DNA of 64,000 nt from Sparassis latifolia (Eukaryota; Basidiomycota; Agaricomycetes; Polyporales; Sparassidaceae): positions 1,054,001-1,118,000 of the forward strand of contig CM031556.1 in assembly GCA_018466975.1 (NCBI GenBank), written 5' to 3'. Under the pieces are notes generated by a model. The model saw nothing but the letters and a program-made list of their open reading frames with translations, did not search any database and had not been told where the DNA came from. The translations under genes and the position numbers were made by a program. This document shows, piece by piece, positions 44,016 through 57,693 of this stretch. Within the stretch, counting starts at the first letter, position 1. The number at the start of each line of letters is the position of its first letter.

Positions 44016-47000
44016 ATGTCAAGCAAGCCAAGAGGTGCCGCCATCCGTGCGTCAACCCGTACCAAACCCACAGCAGTCAATGCCGCACCTGCGACCACCC
44101 GAACCACCCGCGCCGCTTCAAAGACAGAACATGCTGCACAGTCTGCACCAAAAGCCAAGAAGATGACTGCTGCGTCTCGGAAACCTCTTCTGAATAGAGC
44201 TAACTCAGTCGATGCCCGATCTGCAGAAGGCGGCGCACATACACATCAACTACCGGAGAAGTTTGTTATCCCAAAGTCCGCCACTCCTATACCTCTTCCA
44301 ATGGACACGGAGCGGGAGCCCATTCAGGTCATTTTCAATCTTTTATGCACTTCAAGTCGCGCTGACCCGATGTCCAGGCCTTCCTTCGTATCCGTCCTCA
44401 ACTCGGCGAAGGTGGACCGTCTTTGGAACCCTACCTCGAGCCAATTTCCGATACCGTAGTTCGCATGGGCGACCCATATTCGTCCCCTCGTTCGCGGATG
44501 TCCTCCGTCAACCCTGCCTCGATGTATACCTTCTCCCACATCTTTCCTCCCGATACCACGCAATCGGACTTCTTCAACAATACAACTTTGCCCTTAGTGC
44601 GGGATGTGCTCGAGGGCCAGAACGGACTGTTGTTCACGTACGGGGTCACCAACTCTGGAAAAACATATACGATCCAGGGAGGATCGAGTGAGGGAAACGC
44701 GGGAATCCTGCCAAGGACACTTGATGTCATATTCAACAGCATCGAGGGTCTACACGGCGACGATCGAGTGTGTTCAATTTTCTCGTCTTCCGCAATCTTC
44801 ATCTACTCATTCAGCCACAGTTCCGCCCGGTTCGCCTGCAAGGCATTGAACTCGCGAGCGAGTTTTCTTCCATCGAGCCCACCGCATTCCACATCCCCTC
44901 CTCCTCTCCCGCCCTCGCCGACATCCTCGAAGACTCCTCCTCTGCAGACGCCGATACCGACCCGACAGTGCTCAAGCTCGACCGGAACCATGAATACACC
45001 ATCTGGCTCTCCTATGCAGAGGTTTACAACGAGAAAGTCTACGACCTCTTTGCGTCCGTCGATGCCCCGGGCAGCACGCCCGCGCTGGGGCCCTCAGGTA
45101 TCCCGCGCCCGACCTCCAGTTTCCTCGCCCTACCGGTGCCCTCGTCCCAGGCGAATCCGCTCCTCCTCACGCGCAAGGCGCTGCCACTCAAGTCGTGCCC
45201 TCCGTCCGACTATGGCGCACCCGCGGGCGACGGCGGCACGGGCAAGTATGTTGCGGGCCTACGCCAGATCCGCGTGCAGAGCGCGACACAGGCGAAGGCG
45301 CTCCTACGCCTCGGCCAGCTGCACCGCCGTGTCTTCGGCACGCTTGCGAACAGCCAGAGTAGCAGAAGCCACGCGCTCGTCACGATCAAGGTCCTGCGCG
45401 TGCATCGCGGCGAACGTAATGTACGTTGAATCCCGTCTTCCAGATTCGGTAGGTTGGATGGTTTGTGCTCACTCTAAACTTTCGTCCCATGCAGGACCCC
45501 ACGTCTATACAAACCTCACGCCTCACCCTTGTCGACCTCGCAGGGTCCGAGCGCACGAAGCACACACACACCTCGGGGGACCGCCTACGTGAGGCAGGCA
45601 GCATAAACAAGTCGCTCATGGTTCTCGGGCAATGTCTGGAGACGCTCCGTGCGAACCAGCGCACGGTCGCGCGCAGCCTTGCCGCCGCCGGTACACGCGT
45701 CGACACGCGTGAGGTCAAGAAGGGGCTCGCGATCGTGCCCTTCCGCCACAGCAAACTCACAGAAGTGCTCATGGATTACTTCGTGGGCGATGGCAAAGCG
45801 GTACGCGTCCTAAGCGTGCTAGATTTTTGTGTCTCTGACGTAGCGACCTTGCGGTGTGATGTCTCTTGATAACAGGTGATGATCGTGAATGTGAACCCGT
45901 ACGACACAGGTTTCGACGAGAACTCGCACGTCATGCGATTCGCCGCGCTGGCGCGGGAGGTATGCACAGCCCCGGCGACCACCATACCGCGGGTGGTCCC
46001 CACCGGTAGCAGGGACAGGCCTGAACTTTTGCGTGCACGGAACACTGACGTAGGACCGCACAGGCGTAAGGTGACGATCTCGACAGGCGGACCGGGGAGG
46101 AAGGTCAGCGAGGCAATCCTCGAGGTGCTGGAAGGTCAGAACTTAGGACGACTCTACTATTCTATTGTCATAGCTCATTATTATCTCAGAGGATGAAGAG
46201 CCTGGAGAAAGCGATGATCGCGATGATGGGCCGATCGACCCGCTTGTCGATGCGCTGTTTGACGAGATTGAGAGCCTGCGTGCGCAGGTGCGTTCGCGAG
46301 CGGAGGCTTACGCTCGCATGGTTTCTGAAATAGTAGGACCTAGCTGTATGATGCGCAGGTGCAGTGTGCGCTTGCTGAAGCAAACACGCGCGAGGAGGTC
46401 ATGGAGGAGATGGAAGAGCGCATGCGGAGCATGGAGAAGATGTACAAGCGGCGGCTGATGAACGAGGTGCGTCCGTAGTGCTTCTCCTGTGATTACACAC
46501 GCTCACCTATCATGGTGCTGTTTCAGGTTTTGCAAAACGAACGGAAAATGGACGCCAAACTCGACATGCTCCAGCAAACGACGTTCCACAACGCCCCGCC
46601 TCGACGTCATGACTTCGATGAAGACGACTTTGACGAGATCGAGTCTCCATCTGATCCAGCAGAGGAGGAAGACGATGAGATCGAGACCAGTCTCGTAAGG
46701 TTTCGTGTCAGCCATCGTTGCACCTGTCTAATCGAACTTCTCGCTCCCCAGCGCGAAGATGTCCGCGAGGCAGAGTCGGATGTCAGTAGATCCCCTTCAC
46801 CACTCGTACGAGTGGCCAAGACGAAGGGAAAGAAATCCGCCGTGCATACCTCGGCCAACTCAGATATCGAAAGCGTTCGAACGATGGATCCGGCTAGCCA
46901 ACAGAGCCAAGCTTACTTTGCAAGCCAAGAGGACTTCGACGACGCGTCGTCTTCGGAATACATGACCTCGGACGTCCTAGAATCGCTACCAAAACGCCCT

Positions 47001-47460
47001 GTAAACAAGTCTGTCGCGAAGGTCGCGCAGGTGGCGTTGAGAATGCCGCCCTCCCCTATATTCGAGGCGGACGTGAAGGCGGGCAGGGCAAAACCGAGGC
47101 TCAACAAACAACCAACTCGGAGCTCGTCGAGCGATTTAGCGCTCGTTCAAGACATGGACGAGCTGTCGTTGTTGGACAAGGCAGATGACTCCACGATTAT
47201 TATCCCGGACAAGAAGGCTCGAAAACAGGCTGTCGCAAATGGGGGCCCTGGCGTTGAGTATGTCCCGAAGCCAGGTGAAGCGGATGCGTTCAAGAAAAAG
47301 AAGAGGTACGCCTTGCAAATTATCTTTTCACTCGAAGAGTCTGATTTCAGTCTAATACAACAGACAGCTTGGAAAGCATCGTACCGTTGCGGATGACGAA
47401 CTCGAAGCGATGGTGACGGAGAAACCGCAACGGCAGTTGCGACGTAGCGTTAGACACTAA
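44016..47460 (+). CDS. Kinesin-6 family motor (KIF20/KIF23/Klp9-like)
   Basis: A plus-end motor of the spindle midzone and cytokinesis. A basic N-terminal leader is followed by the motor domain: P-loop GVTNSGKTYT (about 44643), NSQSSRSHAL switch I (about 45350), LVDLAGSER switch II (about 45530) and FRHSKLTEVL. The long insert between KVYDLF and RVFGTLANS, with the RRVFGT sequence, is characteristic of kinesin-6. A coiled-coil region follows (DEIESLRAQV..., EEMEERMRSMEKM), then an acidic, Ser-rich tail ending QLRRSVRH. Introns fall at several points in the motor. Start 44016 opens MSSKPRGAAIRAST. Divergent from SPC7, convergent with the tricalbin gene. Confidence 0.9.
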
Positions 47461-47773
47461 ACATGTCTCACCATGTATGCCGTTTGCTCCATCTGTAGTT
47501 GTGTTCGTTTCGATTTGAGATGCATAATCCACGACAATGATTTCACTTGCATCCTCAAGTAGACCAAGCAGCGTTGACGTATGTATTATCCTATCCTAAG
47601 TGAGTATAAGTTGATTGCAAGATAAAGTCCAAGTAATACAGAGTTTAAAGTAGTCGTGAATGCATGATGAATGAAGCATTATTAAATGGGAACGTTGATG
47701 TTCTCGTGAATGTGAAAGGAGACAACAGAACGCGTGTGCGCGAATGCAAGAGTTGTGACACTGATAACCTCTT
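47461..47773. other. Convergent 3' intergenic region
   Basis: 313 bp between the convergent kinesin-6 and tricalbin genes; AT-rich, no feature seen. Confidence 0.6.
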
Positions 47774-50700
47774 TCAATCGTCGCGATCCGCTTTTCGACG
47801 ACCGCTCAAGCTAAATCTTGATGGCGATGTGGGGGCAGATATGGTACGGTCCATTGACTGGAAGGACGAACGCGATCGACTGCTTGGGAGGTTGCCACTG
47901 GCGTCAGGATCGAACTCCAAGCGCAAACGTAAGAGACCCTGTCCCTCACGCAACTCAGCAAAGACGTCGGCCGTGGATACGCCACTTCCAGGCTGTAGAT
48001 GTCGCCAAAGCTGGATGTAGGATGGATTGATAAGCGATTGCGAAAAGAGAGGAGGCATCCATACGTACGTCAATCTCGGCGGAGCCCAGTTCCTTATCCT
48101 TCCCCAGAGTCTTGTGATCGTAGACCCATGCGTACATTTTGGTCTGGACTGCAGGAGCTGCCGCGAATGTAAACGACTCATTCCTGCACACACACACCAT
48201 CAATACCAGTACATGGATTCACAGAGTGAGTTGACCATACCATTCTGGCATTGCTGTCTTCGACGCGTGTTTCGTCTTGTACTGCCTATCACCGACGCGA
48301 ATTTGGACATAAGGTTTCGCATCCCCAGAAGACAGGTCCTTCGCATCCAGAACCATGACTCGTAATGTGCCAGGCTCCTGGGCGTGACCCGGCGCACTCT
48401 CCCCAGCAGCAGTGATGTGGGGGAAGGCAGCTGCAGCTGTCCCCACGCTGGCTGGCGCAGCCAACCCACCCGCGGGTCTGGAGGACTGTCCCGCAGGCAG
48501 TTCCGGAACCGGAGGCTTCTCAAGGTCGGAATCGACGGAACCGTTGGTCTTCACAAAGTCCCGCTTGAACACACCCGTAACACTTGACATGACGCCCTTG
48601 CCTGCGCCAACAGGGAGGTGGCCGATCTGAGTCATTGTTCGGCCCGCAGTGGAGAAAGTCGACGTATTCTTGCGTGTCTTGACGATGATCTCAGGACGGA
48701 ACAGTAGGGAGACCCTGATGCTGCCCTTCTCTCCATGCTTCGGCGAAGATAGAGGGATAACTCGCTCGGCCACTTCAAATGGTTCCAGGTCATCAAGTTG
48801 GATCTTGCCAAGTCCAAGACTCTTGGCCTGTTCAATCTGGTTCCAATCGAATACCTCCAACATGAAGTTACCGGCAACCCGTGAAGGCTACGACATAAAC
48901 ATCAGCGAAACGCATCGTTCTTGACAGATCCGGACATACCACAGCCACCTCGAAGCGCTCATTCCACTCCGGAGTAAGCGTCTTCTTTTTCGTCTGCGAC
49001 TTGTATATCCTCTGCCCGTTGAGAGAGAACACAACGAAGGGATCCGACTTGCCTATTGGCATGGTCAGAAAACAAAAATTGCTGAATAACATCGCACACA
49101 CCTCCTCTGTCGACAGCTGGGATGTCACGACCGTCGAATAGCTCGACAGAAAGACTTCCCTGGTCTACAGTAGTTGTGAGTAATCTCTACGGAACAGAGT
49201 AGCACGATAAACTCACTGTTGATACTCTCTCTGGGTTGCAGCGTCATAGGAACAGGTACATAGCGAGTCTCGATCTCGATCGTTGACGTCTTCTCTGGGT
49301 CATCTTTATGAAGGAGGGTGAAAGTGGATGGACAGTCCTAAACGAAGAGAACGTCAAGGACAAATACAACAGTCAACCGAAGTGAAAGCGCACGAGGGTC
49401 TGCTTTAAGAACGTCTTGGCCTCCCCCTTGTACTCAGCGTAGACGTCGTCCTTATCGCCCTCATCCGCCTCGTTGAGCCGGAGCCACACGCGGCCGAAAT
49501 CGAGCTCCTTGATGACGCCCTCGCCGATGTACTCCCAGTGCACATTGTGTGCATGGGCCCGCACGGTGCTGAATGCAGGCCAATACGCGTCATCCAAGAG
49601 TACCTCGAGCCGCGCCTTCTTCTGTAGATGTCCAGAGATGACGTTGAAGATGATAACACCAGACTCTGCAAGACGCCATCAGTCGATGACATGTGATCCA
49701 GGATAAGGTGACACTAACGGTGTTTGAGGAGCTCATCTTTACTGAGCTCCAAGCCTTCATCCTCCCGCTTGCCCTCCGCCTTGGCGACATCCGTAGTCGG
49801 AGTAGTATCCGCAGACTCGGCACTAATAGCAGTATCGTTCGAGTTGGTCTTCTTGTGCGCAGTACCATTGCCGTTGGCCTTAGCAGTCCCATTCTCATTT
49901 ACGATCTTGAACGCCGGGCTTAGAGGGCTGAGGGGGCCGGAAGCAGTAATACCTTCAGGCACGGTCTCCTCCGACGACGACCTACCGGACCCGGCATCGT
50001 CGAGAACCGTATCGCCGTCGCTCTCTCCGTTGCGCTGCGACGCACGCTGGATCTCGTTGACTCCCGTCTCGAACTTGACGTCCTTGACGGGGAGCGCAGG
50101 GATGAACTCAGCTTCGTAGTGCAAGTTGCCCTTGAGTCCACCTTTATCGAGCTTGATGGGTTCCGCAGCGACCTTCTTGCCAGTCGGAGCGTGGCGATAC
50201 TCGCCTCCTTCTGAAGACCGCGCCAGGTCGGAAACCTTGAGCTCAACATACCCGAGGGAACGATCCTGCTCCAGACTTAGACAAGGACGCTGCGTTCCTC
50301 ATGCTGTAAACTTACCTTCGTCAAGTATTGGTAGTCCATACACTCGAGCGTCATGATCTGCTCGTTTTGTGAATGTGCGTCAAGTAAAATGAAACTTCCA
50401 TGCGTACCTCCTTCAGTGAATGCACTATTGTCGACCACCCATCAGTATGCGCAGCACACTCTGGACACGTTCCGAGTGAACTTACCGGGAACGTAGATGA
50501 TCTGGTCCCATTCTGGATTCAAGTCTGCTCAGAAAGGAGTAATTAGAGACACCAGAAGGGATGACGTAAACGAGGACTTGCTGTTGTTGACCACCTCCGT
50601 CCTGCCTTGGGTAACATTGTTGATTTGCACACGCACATACGGGTCGCTCTGTCATGGAAGTAGAAGCATGAAACTGACAGCTTCTCAGAATCACAATCAA

Positions 50701-53297
50701 TGCAGCCCACCTTTCCACCCAACGCGGCTTCGACGTTCCTACGAAAGCGCTCATGTGAGAACATAAATATAGAGGCCGCCAACGCTAGACGCACTTGACA
50801 TCCGTCGCCTTCTGCAGCCACAGCCGCACGACGCCAATGGGGGGCACGTACTGGTCCGCGCCGTGCAGTGCCCCAGGTATGTTCAACGGCTTCCACTCGA
50901 CGCTGAGCCTTACCTTCCCGCTCTTGCAGCCGCTGAGCGGCCACCAGTCGCGACCCGCCTCCTTGCTCGTGGCGAGCAGGTCCTCGAGCCGGACAGTCAT
51001 GTACCCGACGACGGGGTCCTTCATGAAGTCGCGGTCGTCGACGACCTTCAAAGTGATGACGGAGGTGGCCCTGTCCGTGCAGAGGAATTCGGCGGCGGAC
51101 TCCCAGACGGGATTGTTCGTGTGCTTCACCTTGCCGGTCGAGTGGAGGGCATTCCTGGAGTTGCCCAGGAAGACCTTCATAAATGGGTTGAGGTCGCCTG
51201 TCATGGACTTCGTGTGGTCCAGGTCCTTCGCCTGGTGCAGCATCAAGCGCACGATGCCGACCTCTGTAGGAAGGGCGTCAGTGGGGCTGAGCTAACTACA
51301 ACGAGCACGATAACTCACTACTCTCTGGAAGCTCGAGAGTTCCTGCCTCAGGCATCAGGACGGGGTAGAAGCTTACGTCAAACCGCACCATCCCTCTCTC
51401 CTTGCCGTCCTTCAGCACCGGAGCCTCGACGCCCTCATGCGACGCATCCTCACGCAACTTCGAGAGATCAAAGTTCGCGTTCCCGAGCTCGGTGTTCTTA
51501 CGATGGTCATTGTAGTCAAGCAGAGAGAGCACAAGCGTCTCTGTAAGGTTGTTGACAAGTAAAAACTTCGTCTCCATCCATGAAGGGTTCGTCCTGAGTA
51601 TGCCTTGTGAGACCGCAGGATAGCGTGGGGGAAGGGATGTAGTACGTACGTGCTATGCTTGTACTTGGTCTTCGCGAGCTGTGCTCTGTTGTTGATGCTA
51701 AGACTAACGAAGGGGTCAGGCGTCCCGCCACCAAGCTTCACGCCCTTAATGCCTCTAGCAGAATGAACATGGACCTGGAGGACACCGGCCGCGGTGTCAA
51801 GTGCCTCGCCCGAGAGGAGCTGCTCAAGGTTAAGTGTGAAGACGTTCGGATCGTACATCATGGGTCCCAATGTTCCATGCACCATGTCACGTATGAAACT
51901 TGAGAGGCCAGGAATCTACAAAAAAAGTGAGACAAAGCCAAGACGTGGTGTCACATACTAACGTTGGCAACATCGAAACCGAAAGTGTCACCACCGATGG
52001 GTTTGAGGACATAATCGATCACAGGCTTCTCAATGAACGACAGGTCCGCCAACTGAATATGCGGGAAAGTGGTCATCAACTTGAGGCGGATTCTGAGTAG
52101 GCCTGAAAAGCTGATGTCTTCCAACAGGATTGGCATCACTGCGCTAGCGACACCCTTCCCTAGCCGAACAGACAGCACAATCTTCGGGTTGACTTTTGCC
52201 TCCTTCTGCTTCTTTGTCATCTCCGAGGTGTCGTTAGGGGTGAACGACAATGCCCATTCCATGAGGACGACATCATCCTGCGTCCTAGGAGAGGTCTTGA
52301 CCTTGTCAATTCTAGGAGCCTTCGTCCCAAGCGTGAAAGTGCTCAAGCGGAGGGAGTCTAAGAATGGGGGGCAGTTCGTGCTCAGAACTTGGTCAACCGA
52401 AGCTACGATTGTTTGTGAAAGCACAGGTTCATAGATAAGCCAGAAACGGTCTAGGAAATTGTTGACCCAGTCCGCTGATTCGAAGTCAGAGTCCAAACGC
52501 GTCTTCACGAGCTCGCGTTGAATGTCATCTCTTGCCCGCCGCCGGACCCGAGACATAGAGGTGGAGTAGTATGTATTGCAAAATGCGAGGAGGATGAACA
52601 ACCATCCCCAGCCGAAATTGAAGCGAGTGAGGAAGTGTGTGATCACGACCACCTGAATGATGTCACTTACACAGCTCACGGGCCATATTCATTTGCACTC
52701 ACCGTCACTATCAGGAATGCATTGTGGTACCAATCACCGTAGAACTGCTCATTCAAGAACAGCTCTAGGACGGCCTTGTCCCTGGTTTCGCCCTCTGGTA
52801 TCACGGACTCAATACCGGACACCTCACGCCAGCCAACCTTGTACCACTCTGGGATCGCGGGGGTCGCCGCCACGGGTATTGCACCCGGGATCTGTGGTTC
52901 AGCTGACGAAGTTGTTACCTCTGGTCGGGCGCTGCTCTCTGTTTTCTCTACGTCAACGTCTTCCACGGTGATAGTGGGCACCACATCGGCACTTCCGTTG
53001 TCGACGGTAAGTGCTGGATAATTTTGCAAAAACATTATTGACGGTGTGGAGCTGCGCATCAAAGCGTCGTGGCGCACCTGTGGCTTCTGTTCTAATATCG
53101 TCTTTACCGCTCTTTAGCTTGTCTTTCTGCGACCCAGCGGCGGCGGCCTTCTGTTCTGGGGTGGCATCTGGGTCGAAGGTGTGTACCGCGACACGGTTCT
53201 TGTCCGCGTCTTTGGCGAGGATATCATTAAGCTCCGCCTGGACTTGTGGTGGCGGCTGCGGGTGACCGTTCGGGGTCGCAGCGCTGACGGTCGCCAT
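47774..53297 (-). CDS. Tricalbin, ER-plasma membrane tether with SMP and C2 domains
   Basis: Tricalbins (extended synaptotagmins) anchor cortical ER to the plasma membrane and move lipids. A cytosolic N-terminus (MATVSAATPNGHPQ...) precedes a membrane hairpin (FNFGWGWLFILLAFCNTYY, about 52620). The SMP domain follows (ESADWVNNFLDRFWLIYEP, FTLGTKAPRID, FPHIQLADLSFIEKP). At least five C2-type segments come next: GVLQVHVHSARGIKG, VRLMLHQAKDLD with DLNPFMKVFLG, VVRLWLQKATDVK, KSDPFVVFSLNG, and GTLRVMVLDAKDLSSGD. Several keep the Asp-rich calcium-loop positions. The C-terminus is basic and Ser-rich (SRSRSSFQSM...). Length and domain order match Tcb3-like proteins. Many short introns. Confidence 0.92.
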
Positions 53298-54674
53298 GGA
53301 CGATGAGGAGGAGGGAAAGTGTTCACAGGCCTAGGGATTAGAGTGTGGATGGAAAGAGCGTGGGATGGTTGGGGGAGGGAGGAGGTGTTAGGGGCAATTG
53401 TAGGTACACGACACAACGAATTTCGAATGAGGCTAAGGCATTCGATGACGTCCAGCTTGTCCCCCCGCCACCGTGGCACCCCGCCGTTACCCTTGACCTG
53501 AATCTAGGGTGGCGCTTTGTTCTTTCACGGTGTGGGAATCACAGTTGCTAACCAGGCTTCAATCTTGCCTTGAATTGTTGACCTGGTTCCGGAGTCTCGA
53601 GAAGAAGGCGCAGACTGTGCTACTGCGCACGCGCCTGCACCCTGGGCTCACGACACGGCACTTCCTACGAACATTCACCTAGCCGCAAGGACGTGTACTA
53701 TGCACCGACGTAACCTGTCAAGGCCCGCGAAAGTATGGCTAGGTCGACTTGGTTATGCGCCCCGCCCCGCCTCGGATGACCTACCAGACCTGCGGCCGAG
53801 CGCTCCAAGGGTCCTCTAGTACGTTCCGCTCCGATACGGCTGGAATCCTTCCGACATGAATGATGACAAAATGCACACGTACTGTCACGGTCAGTCCATG
53901 ACTGCGAGGGTCCATGAGACTAACGCAATGCGCGTGGCTGTAAAATACCGAATGCCAATTATGTTGGCGAACAGGACGGCGTTAAACTGTTAAACCCCAC
54001 ACGCGACATACTAGGCTCTCGCATTTAGCATTCGCACTGCGCAATGCGATGCCGTGCTGTGGGCGATGCTCTTCTGCAACTTTTCCCATTGGTCTTTGAT
54101 AACCCGAAGTTGGACTTGGCAAAAGAGCGGGACCCCGCTGGCGCTGAAGCGCTGACAAGGCGCAGGCAAACAGCTGCAGCACAGCAATCCGTCGCTGCTT
54201 GACCTCCGGAGCCGAGAAGCATCGTAATTAATTTTGCTGCACTCAAATTCCTCGCCTAAGCTCCATCCAGAAAGTTTTACCCGGAGTCCCATCCGACGTT
54301 TGTCCAAGAATCTTGGAACTGCGATTTCCAGTTTGCAGTGCAGGCTGCGCGAGCAACCACGCCGCCGCCACCGCAGTGATCTCTTGTTACATCTGGAACA
54401 TCAACGTCCCTTACAGTCACCTGGTTTCGGGGGTCGGGCACCAAGATGTGGAGGAAGTACACTCCTGGACCAAATTTGCATCATGGCGATCTATATATGC
54501 AGTATGCTTGAAGACATGCCTGATTCTCGTGAGCTACACATTCTGCTGCGAGTGATATATGCGCAAGGACTCTCCCTAGATGTTGAGTATTTATACATAC
54601 CTACTGACGCTGGGGTATCTTCGATAAACCATTCTATTCTGCTCTGTTCTGTTCTGTTCTGTCAGCTCCCCTAC
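53298..54674. other. Gene-poor intergenic region
   Basis: 1.4 kb between the tricalbin start and the 3' end of the amino-acid transporter. A 98-codon minus-strand frame (54011-54307) has no recognisable domain. A (CTGTT)n tract of about 19 bp lies at 54644-54662. Nothing else can be supported. Confidence 0.5.
54644..54662. repeat. (CTGTT)n microsatellite
   Basis: CTGTT repeated nearly four times, immediately 3' of the amino-acid transporter stop codon. Confidence 0.7.
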
Positions 54675-56947
54675 TCATGTCGACGACCACACCGTCGCAG
54701 CGGTCCCCCACACCGCCATCACCGTGCCGATAACGAGCGCGAGACCATCCCAGAACCCACACCTGCCCGCGAGCGCGACCTTGGCGGATATGGGGCCGAT
54801 GACGCACAGCAGGAACGAGGTACACGCGCCGAGGAACGCCATCATTGAGCTGAACTCGGGCACAAGGATCGACACGGCCACGGAGAGCATCGTGAATGCA
54901 GCGCGCTCCGCCGCAGTGAGTATGCGCTTCAGCACGACCTTGCGCCGCTGCGCAGTGAGTGGCTCCGCTCCTTGGGTTGTGGACTTCGCGGTGTGTTCGC
55001 TCGTGGGGGCGGTGTTCGTCTCCAAACCCAACACGATTTCCATGGTGATGTTGAGCTAGATTGGTTTCGTGAGACGTTACATTGACCGTCCTGGGGCGTA
55101 GTATATACCCACCGGCCTCGTTGAAAGCGCGTATTTGGATCTAAAAGAAGGTGATGAACATATCTTGCGGAATATGCTACGAGGGAAAACTCACATCGGA
55201 GTCAGAACAAGGCCCCACAAGGCGACTTTGTTAAGCACAGGATACACGCTATACTTGGCAAGGTCCTGACTGAACTACACGACGCGCAATATTAGCCTTC
55301 GCAATACATCCCAAATTTCAGACCCTACCTCGTCGCTCACAGAATTCCCGAACATGAGATACCCTGCAATGCCGATGATGGCGTAGACGGCCGTGGCAAT
55401 GCCAAAGGCATAATTAATCATCAGGTCAAACCGGGAAGGATCCACCATGTCCCTCGCCAACGATGGTATGACTGCGTGTCCGGAGAACTGCATGCCGCCA
55501 TGAGAATCTACTGCACAACAACCATAAATACCAAACTTACCCCAGCCATGAAGAGCCCAAAAGAGACACCCAGTTTTCCAATACCCATGAATTTTAGGCT
55601 GGTATCTGCAGGAATCCAAAGGCTTCCGGGAGGATCCCGCTTCGAGAAGCCGTCAATGAGGATCACAACGATAATCAGGAGCGTAGAGAGTATGCCCAAC
55701 ATTGACGCATAAGAAAGCACGGACAGCGGTAGGAACACCGTCGGGATAAGGCTGGAGAATATGAGAAGATGCATCCTTCACGCTAATGCAATGAGCCCAC
55801 TTACAAGACAAGACAAAATATCTTGTAGGTGTTCGGGGAATATGCGGGCCATACCGCGTACAACGAATCAGCAAATAATGTTACTAGGGCGACGCTATGA
55901 GGTGTCAGAAACTGGAATGGACATAAATGCGGTATGACCACACCCGACTGCAAACAATTCCAAGCAAAACAAAGCGTTGATCAGAGGACCTGAGCGCGGA
56001 CCAAAGGCCTTATGACCAATGTCAGAGTATGATTTCAGCCGCAAATCGTCCAGGATGATATGTGCAAGTATTTTCGCGCTGGAAAATACGTCCAAGGTAA
56101 GGAAAAGGCTCCTCACCAGAAATTTGCACCCACGTATAGCAAGTCACAAGTCCATACGACACTATGATCATGGTGCCACCTATCCATCCAGCATATGAAA
56201 ATGCTAGGGGCTCAGACAGCATGCCAATACCTACGAGGATAGCGATGGCGTTAAATAGCTGATCAGAAACGTTAGTGTTAATCCCCAAAATCCAGAAAGC
56301 GGGGCTTTCTGACAGACCGTCTGGCCGAATGTGCTGTGACCCGGAACAGCTTTGCCATGAGCGTTTTCTGCAATGATCTTGTTCTGCGCACTCAATCGTG
56401 ATGTTTGCCGAACAAGCGTAATAGGGACACCGTCGTTCGCTACGGCAGGGATGGTTCCGGTTTTTGCGGCCTTGTTGAGGTGCGTGATGCTTGTCCGAAC
56501 GGTCGGCTTCCGCAGGAGAGGCGTGCTCTCCCCTGCCGGTGGTATGGCTGCAATCGGGGTCGACCTGTCCTGGTCAGAAATGACAGATAGGCTTGAAGGA
56601 CTGCCGTCTCGCTCGGGAATGGGAGACAGATCTTCATCCCATTCTAAATTGCTGAAACCGTACGCGTCGCGTGCGCTGCGCCGGTCGGTCTCGATGCCAA
56701 TCCCACCCTCTTCGTCACCCTGCGGTTCTTCGTCTATGTCCTCTTCGTCGGAGGGAGCAGACGCGGACGCGGACACGGAGTCCGTGAGAAATGCCTGCGC
56801 GCGGCGGTCTGCGTGGGAGGTCAGTAACAAAAGGGAAGGTGACGAAGCAGATCACTGCTCACACGACGCGATAACATCTACGACGCTCGACGTCGCAGAC
56901 TGCGGTCGAAAACTGATTGATGTTGCTGCAGTCGGAAGGGAAGACAT
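54675..56947 (-). CDS. Vacuolar amino-acid transporter, AVT1-like (AAAP family)
   Basis: A proton-coupled amino-acid transporter of the vacuolar membrane. An acidic N-terminal domain of about 200 residues (DEEDIDEEPQGDEEGG, GESTPLLRKP) precedes the AAAP transmembrane core. Core motifs are AIAILVGIGMLSEPLAFSYAGW, SYSDIGHKAFGPRSG, FSGHAVIPSLARDM and AGYLMFGNSVSDE. This is the Avt1-type order, with about ten to eleven helices. The C-terminus ends WGTAATVWSST. Exon 1 encodes MSSLPTAATSIS and splices to YRRAQAFLTDS. The start is the first ATG of that exon. Divergent from the UGO1-like gene. Confidence 0.9.
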
Positions 56948-57693
56948 GCGTGGAAGGTCGTGACGATTCGTAGGCAGGAGCCTAGGATGGACGAGGCCCT
57001 AAGAGTACATACAACGATTCACTCGTCGCTCGCGGCGTCGAGCTGCGAAGTATTTAGTTCAACAAGGATGGACATCCTCAATCGATGATCACTCCTCGGA
57101 GATCTAATCTGCTAAGATCTGGGCACTCATGCAGTGCTCGAGTTAATGCGGTTACGATGCTAGTTCCTACGTGCGCATGCCTAGACAGATGAAGATGATA
57201 CGTCCCTTAGGCTTCCGGGTCGAACCATATCTTCCCAACATGGGATCTCCTAGCCATTCGCAATCACCCAATAAGCTGAGCTTCTACGCGAAACAACTGT
57301 AAGTCCTACAATTTCGCTACATATATAACCCGTACAAGTATTTTTGCCAGACCAAGCTCCCATGCAAGAAGGAAAGCATCAGACGACTACTGCAGTGCCT
57401 CACATACGTAAGAGCAGAGGCGGGAGTTGCGAGCTCGAACGACAGAAGTTGCCTGTCTTGGAAGGAGTCGGGAACAAATAAAGTCAAATACGGCGCCCTG
57501 GCGGCAAGTCGGCGCATGCCGCGCACTGTGTCCCTCGGCCTTGCCAAGAACTGCATGCTCTATTCACCCGATTTCTGCTGGACTTTTGTACTGACATAGA
57601 CTATTTAGGGTCAACAGAATCCTTTACATCTCTCGCTAGCTGCGTTGAACTTCTGGTTTTCGGTTGCCTCCAACGAATGTCTCTTCTGCTAGC
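56948..57693. other. Divergent intergenic region, AVT1-like and UGO1-like
   Basis: 746 bp between divergent starts. No ORF can be supported; a TATA-like CATATATAACC lies at about 57320. Presumed shared promoter. Confidence 0.4.

Noticed and set aside
54011..54307. 98-codon minus-strand frame
   Set aside because: No domain, no clear promoter or neighbours in frame; likely chance.
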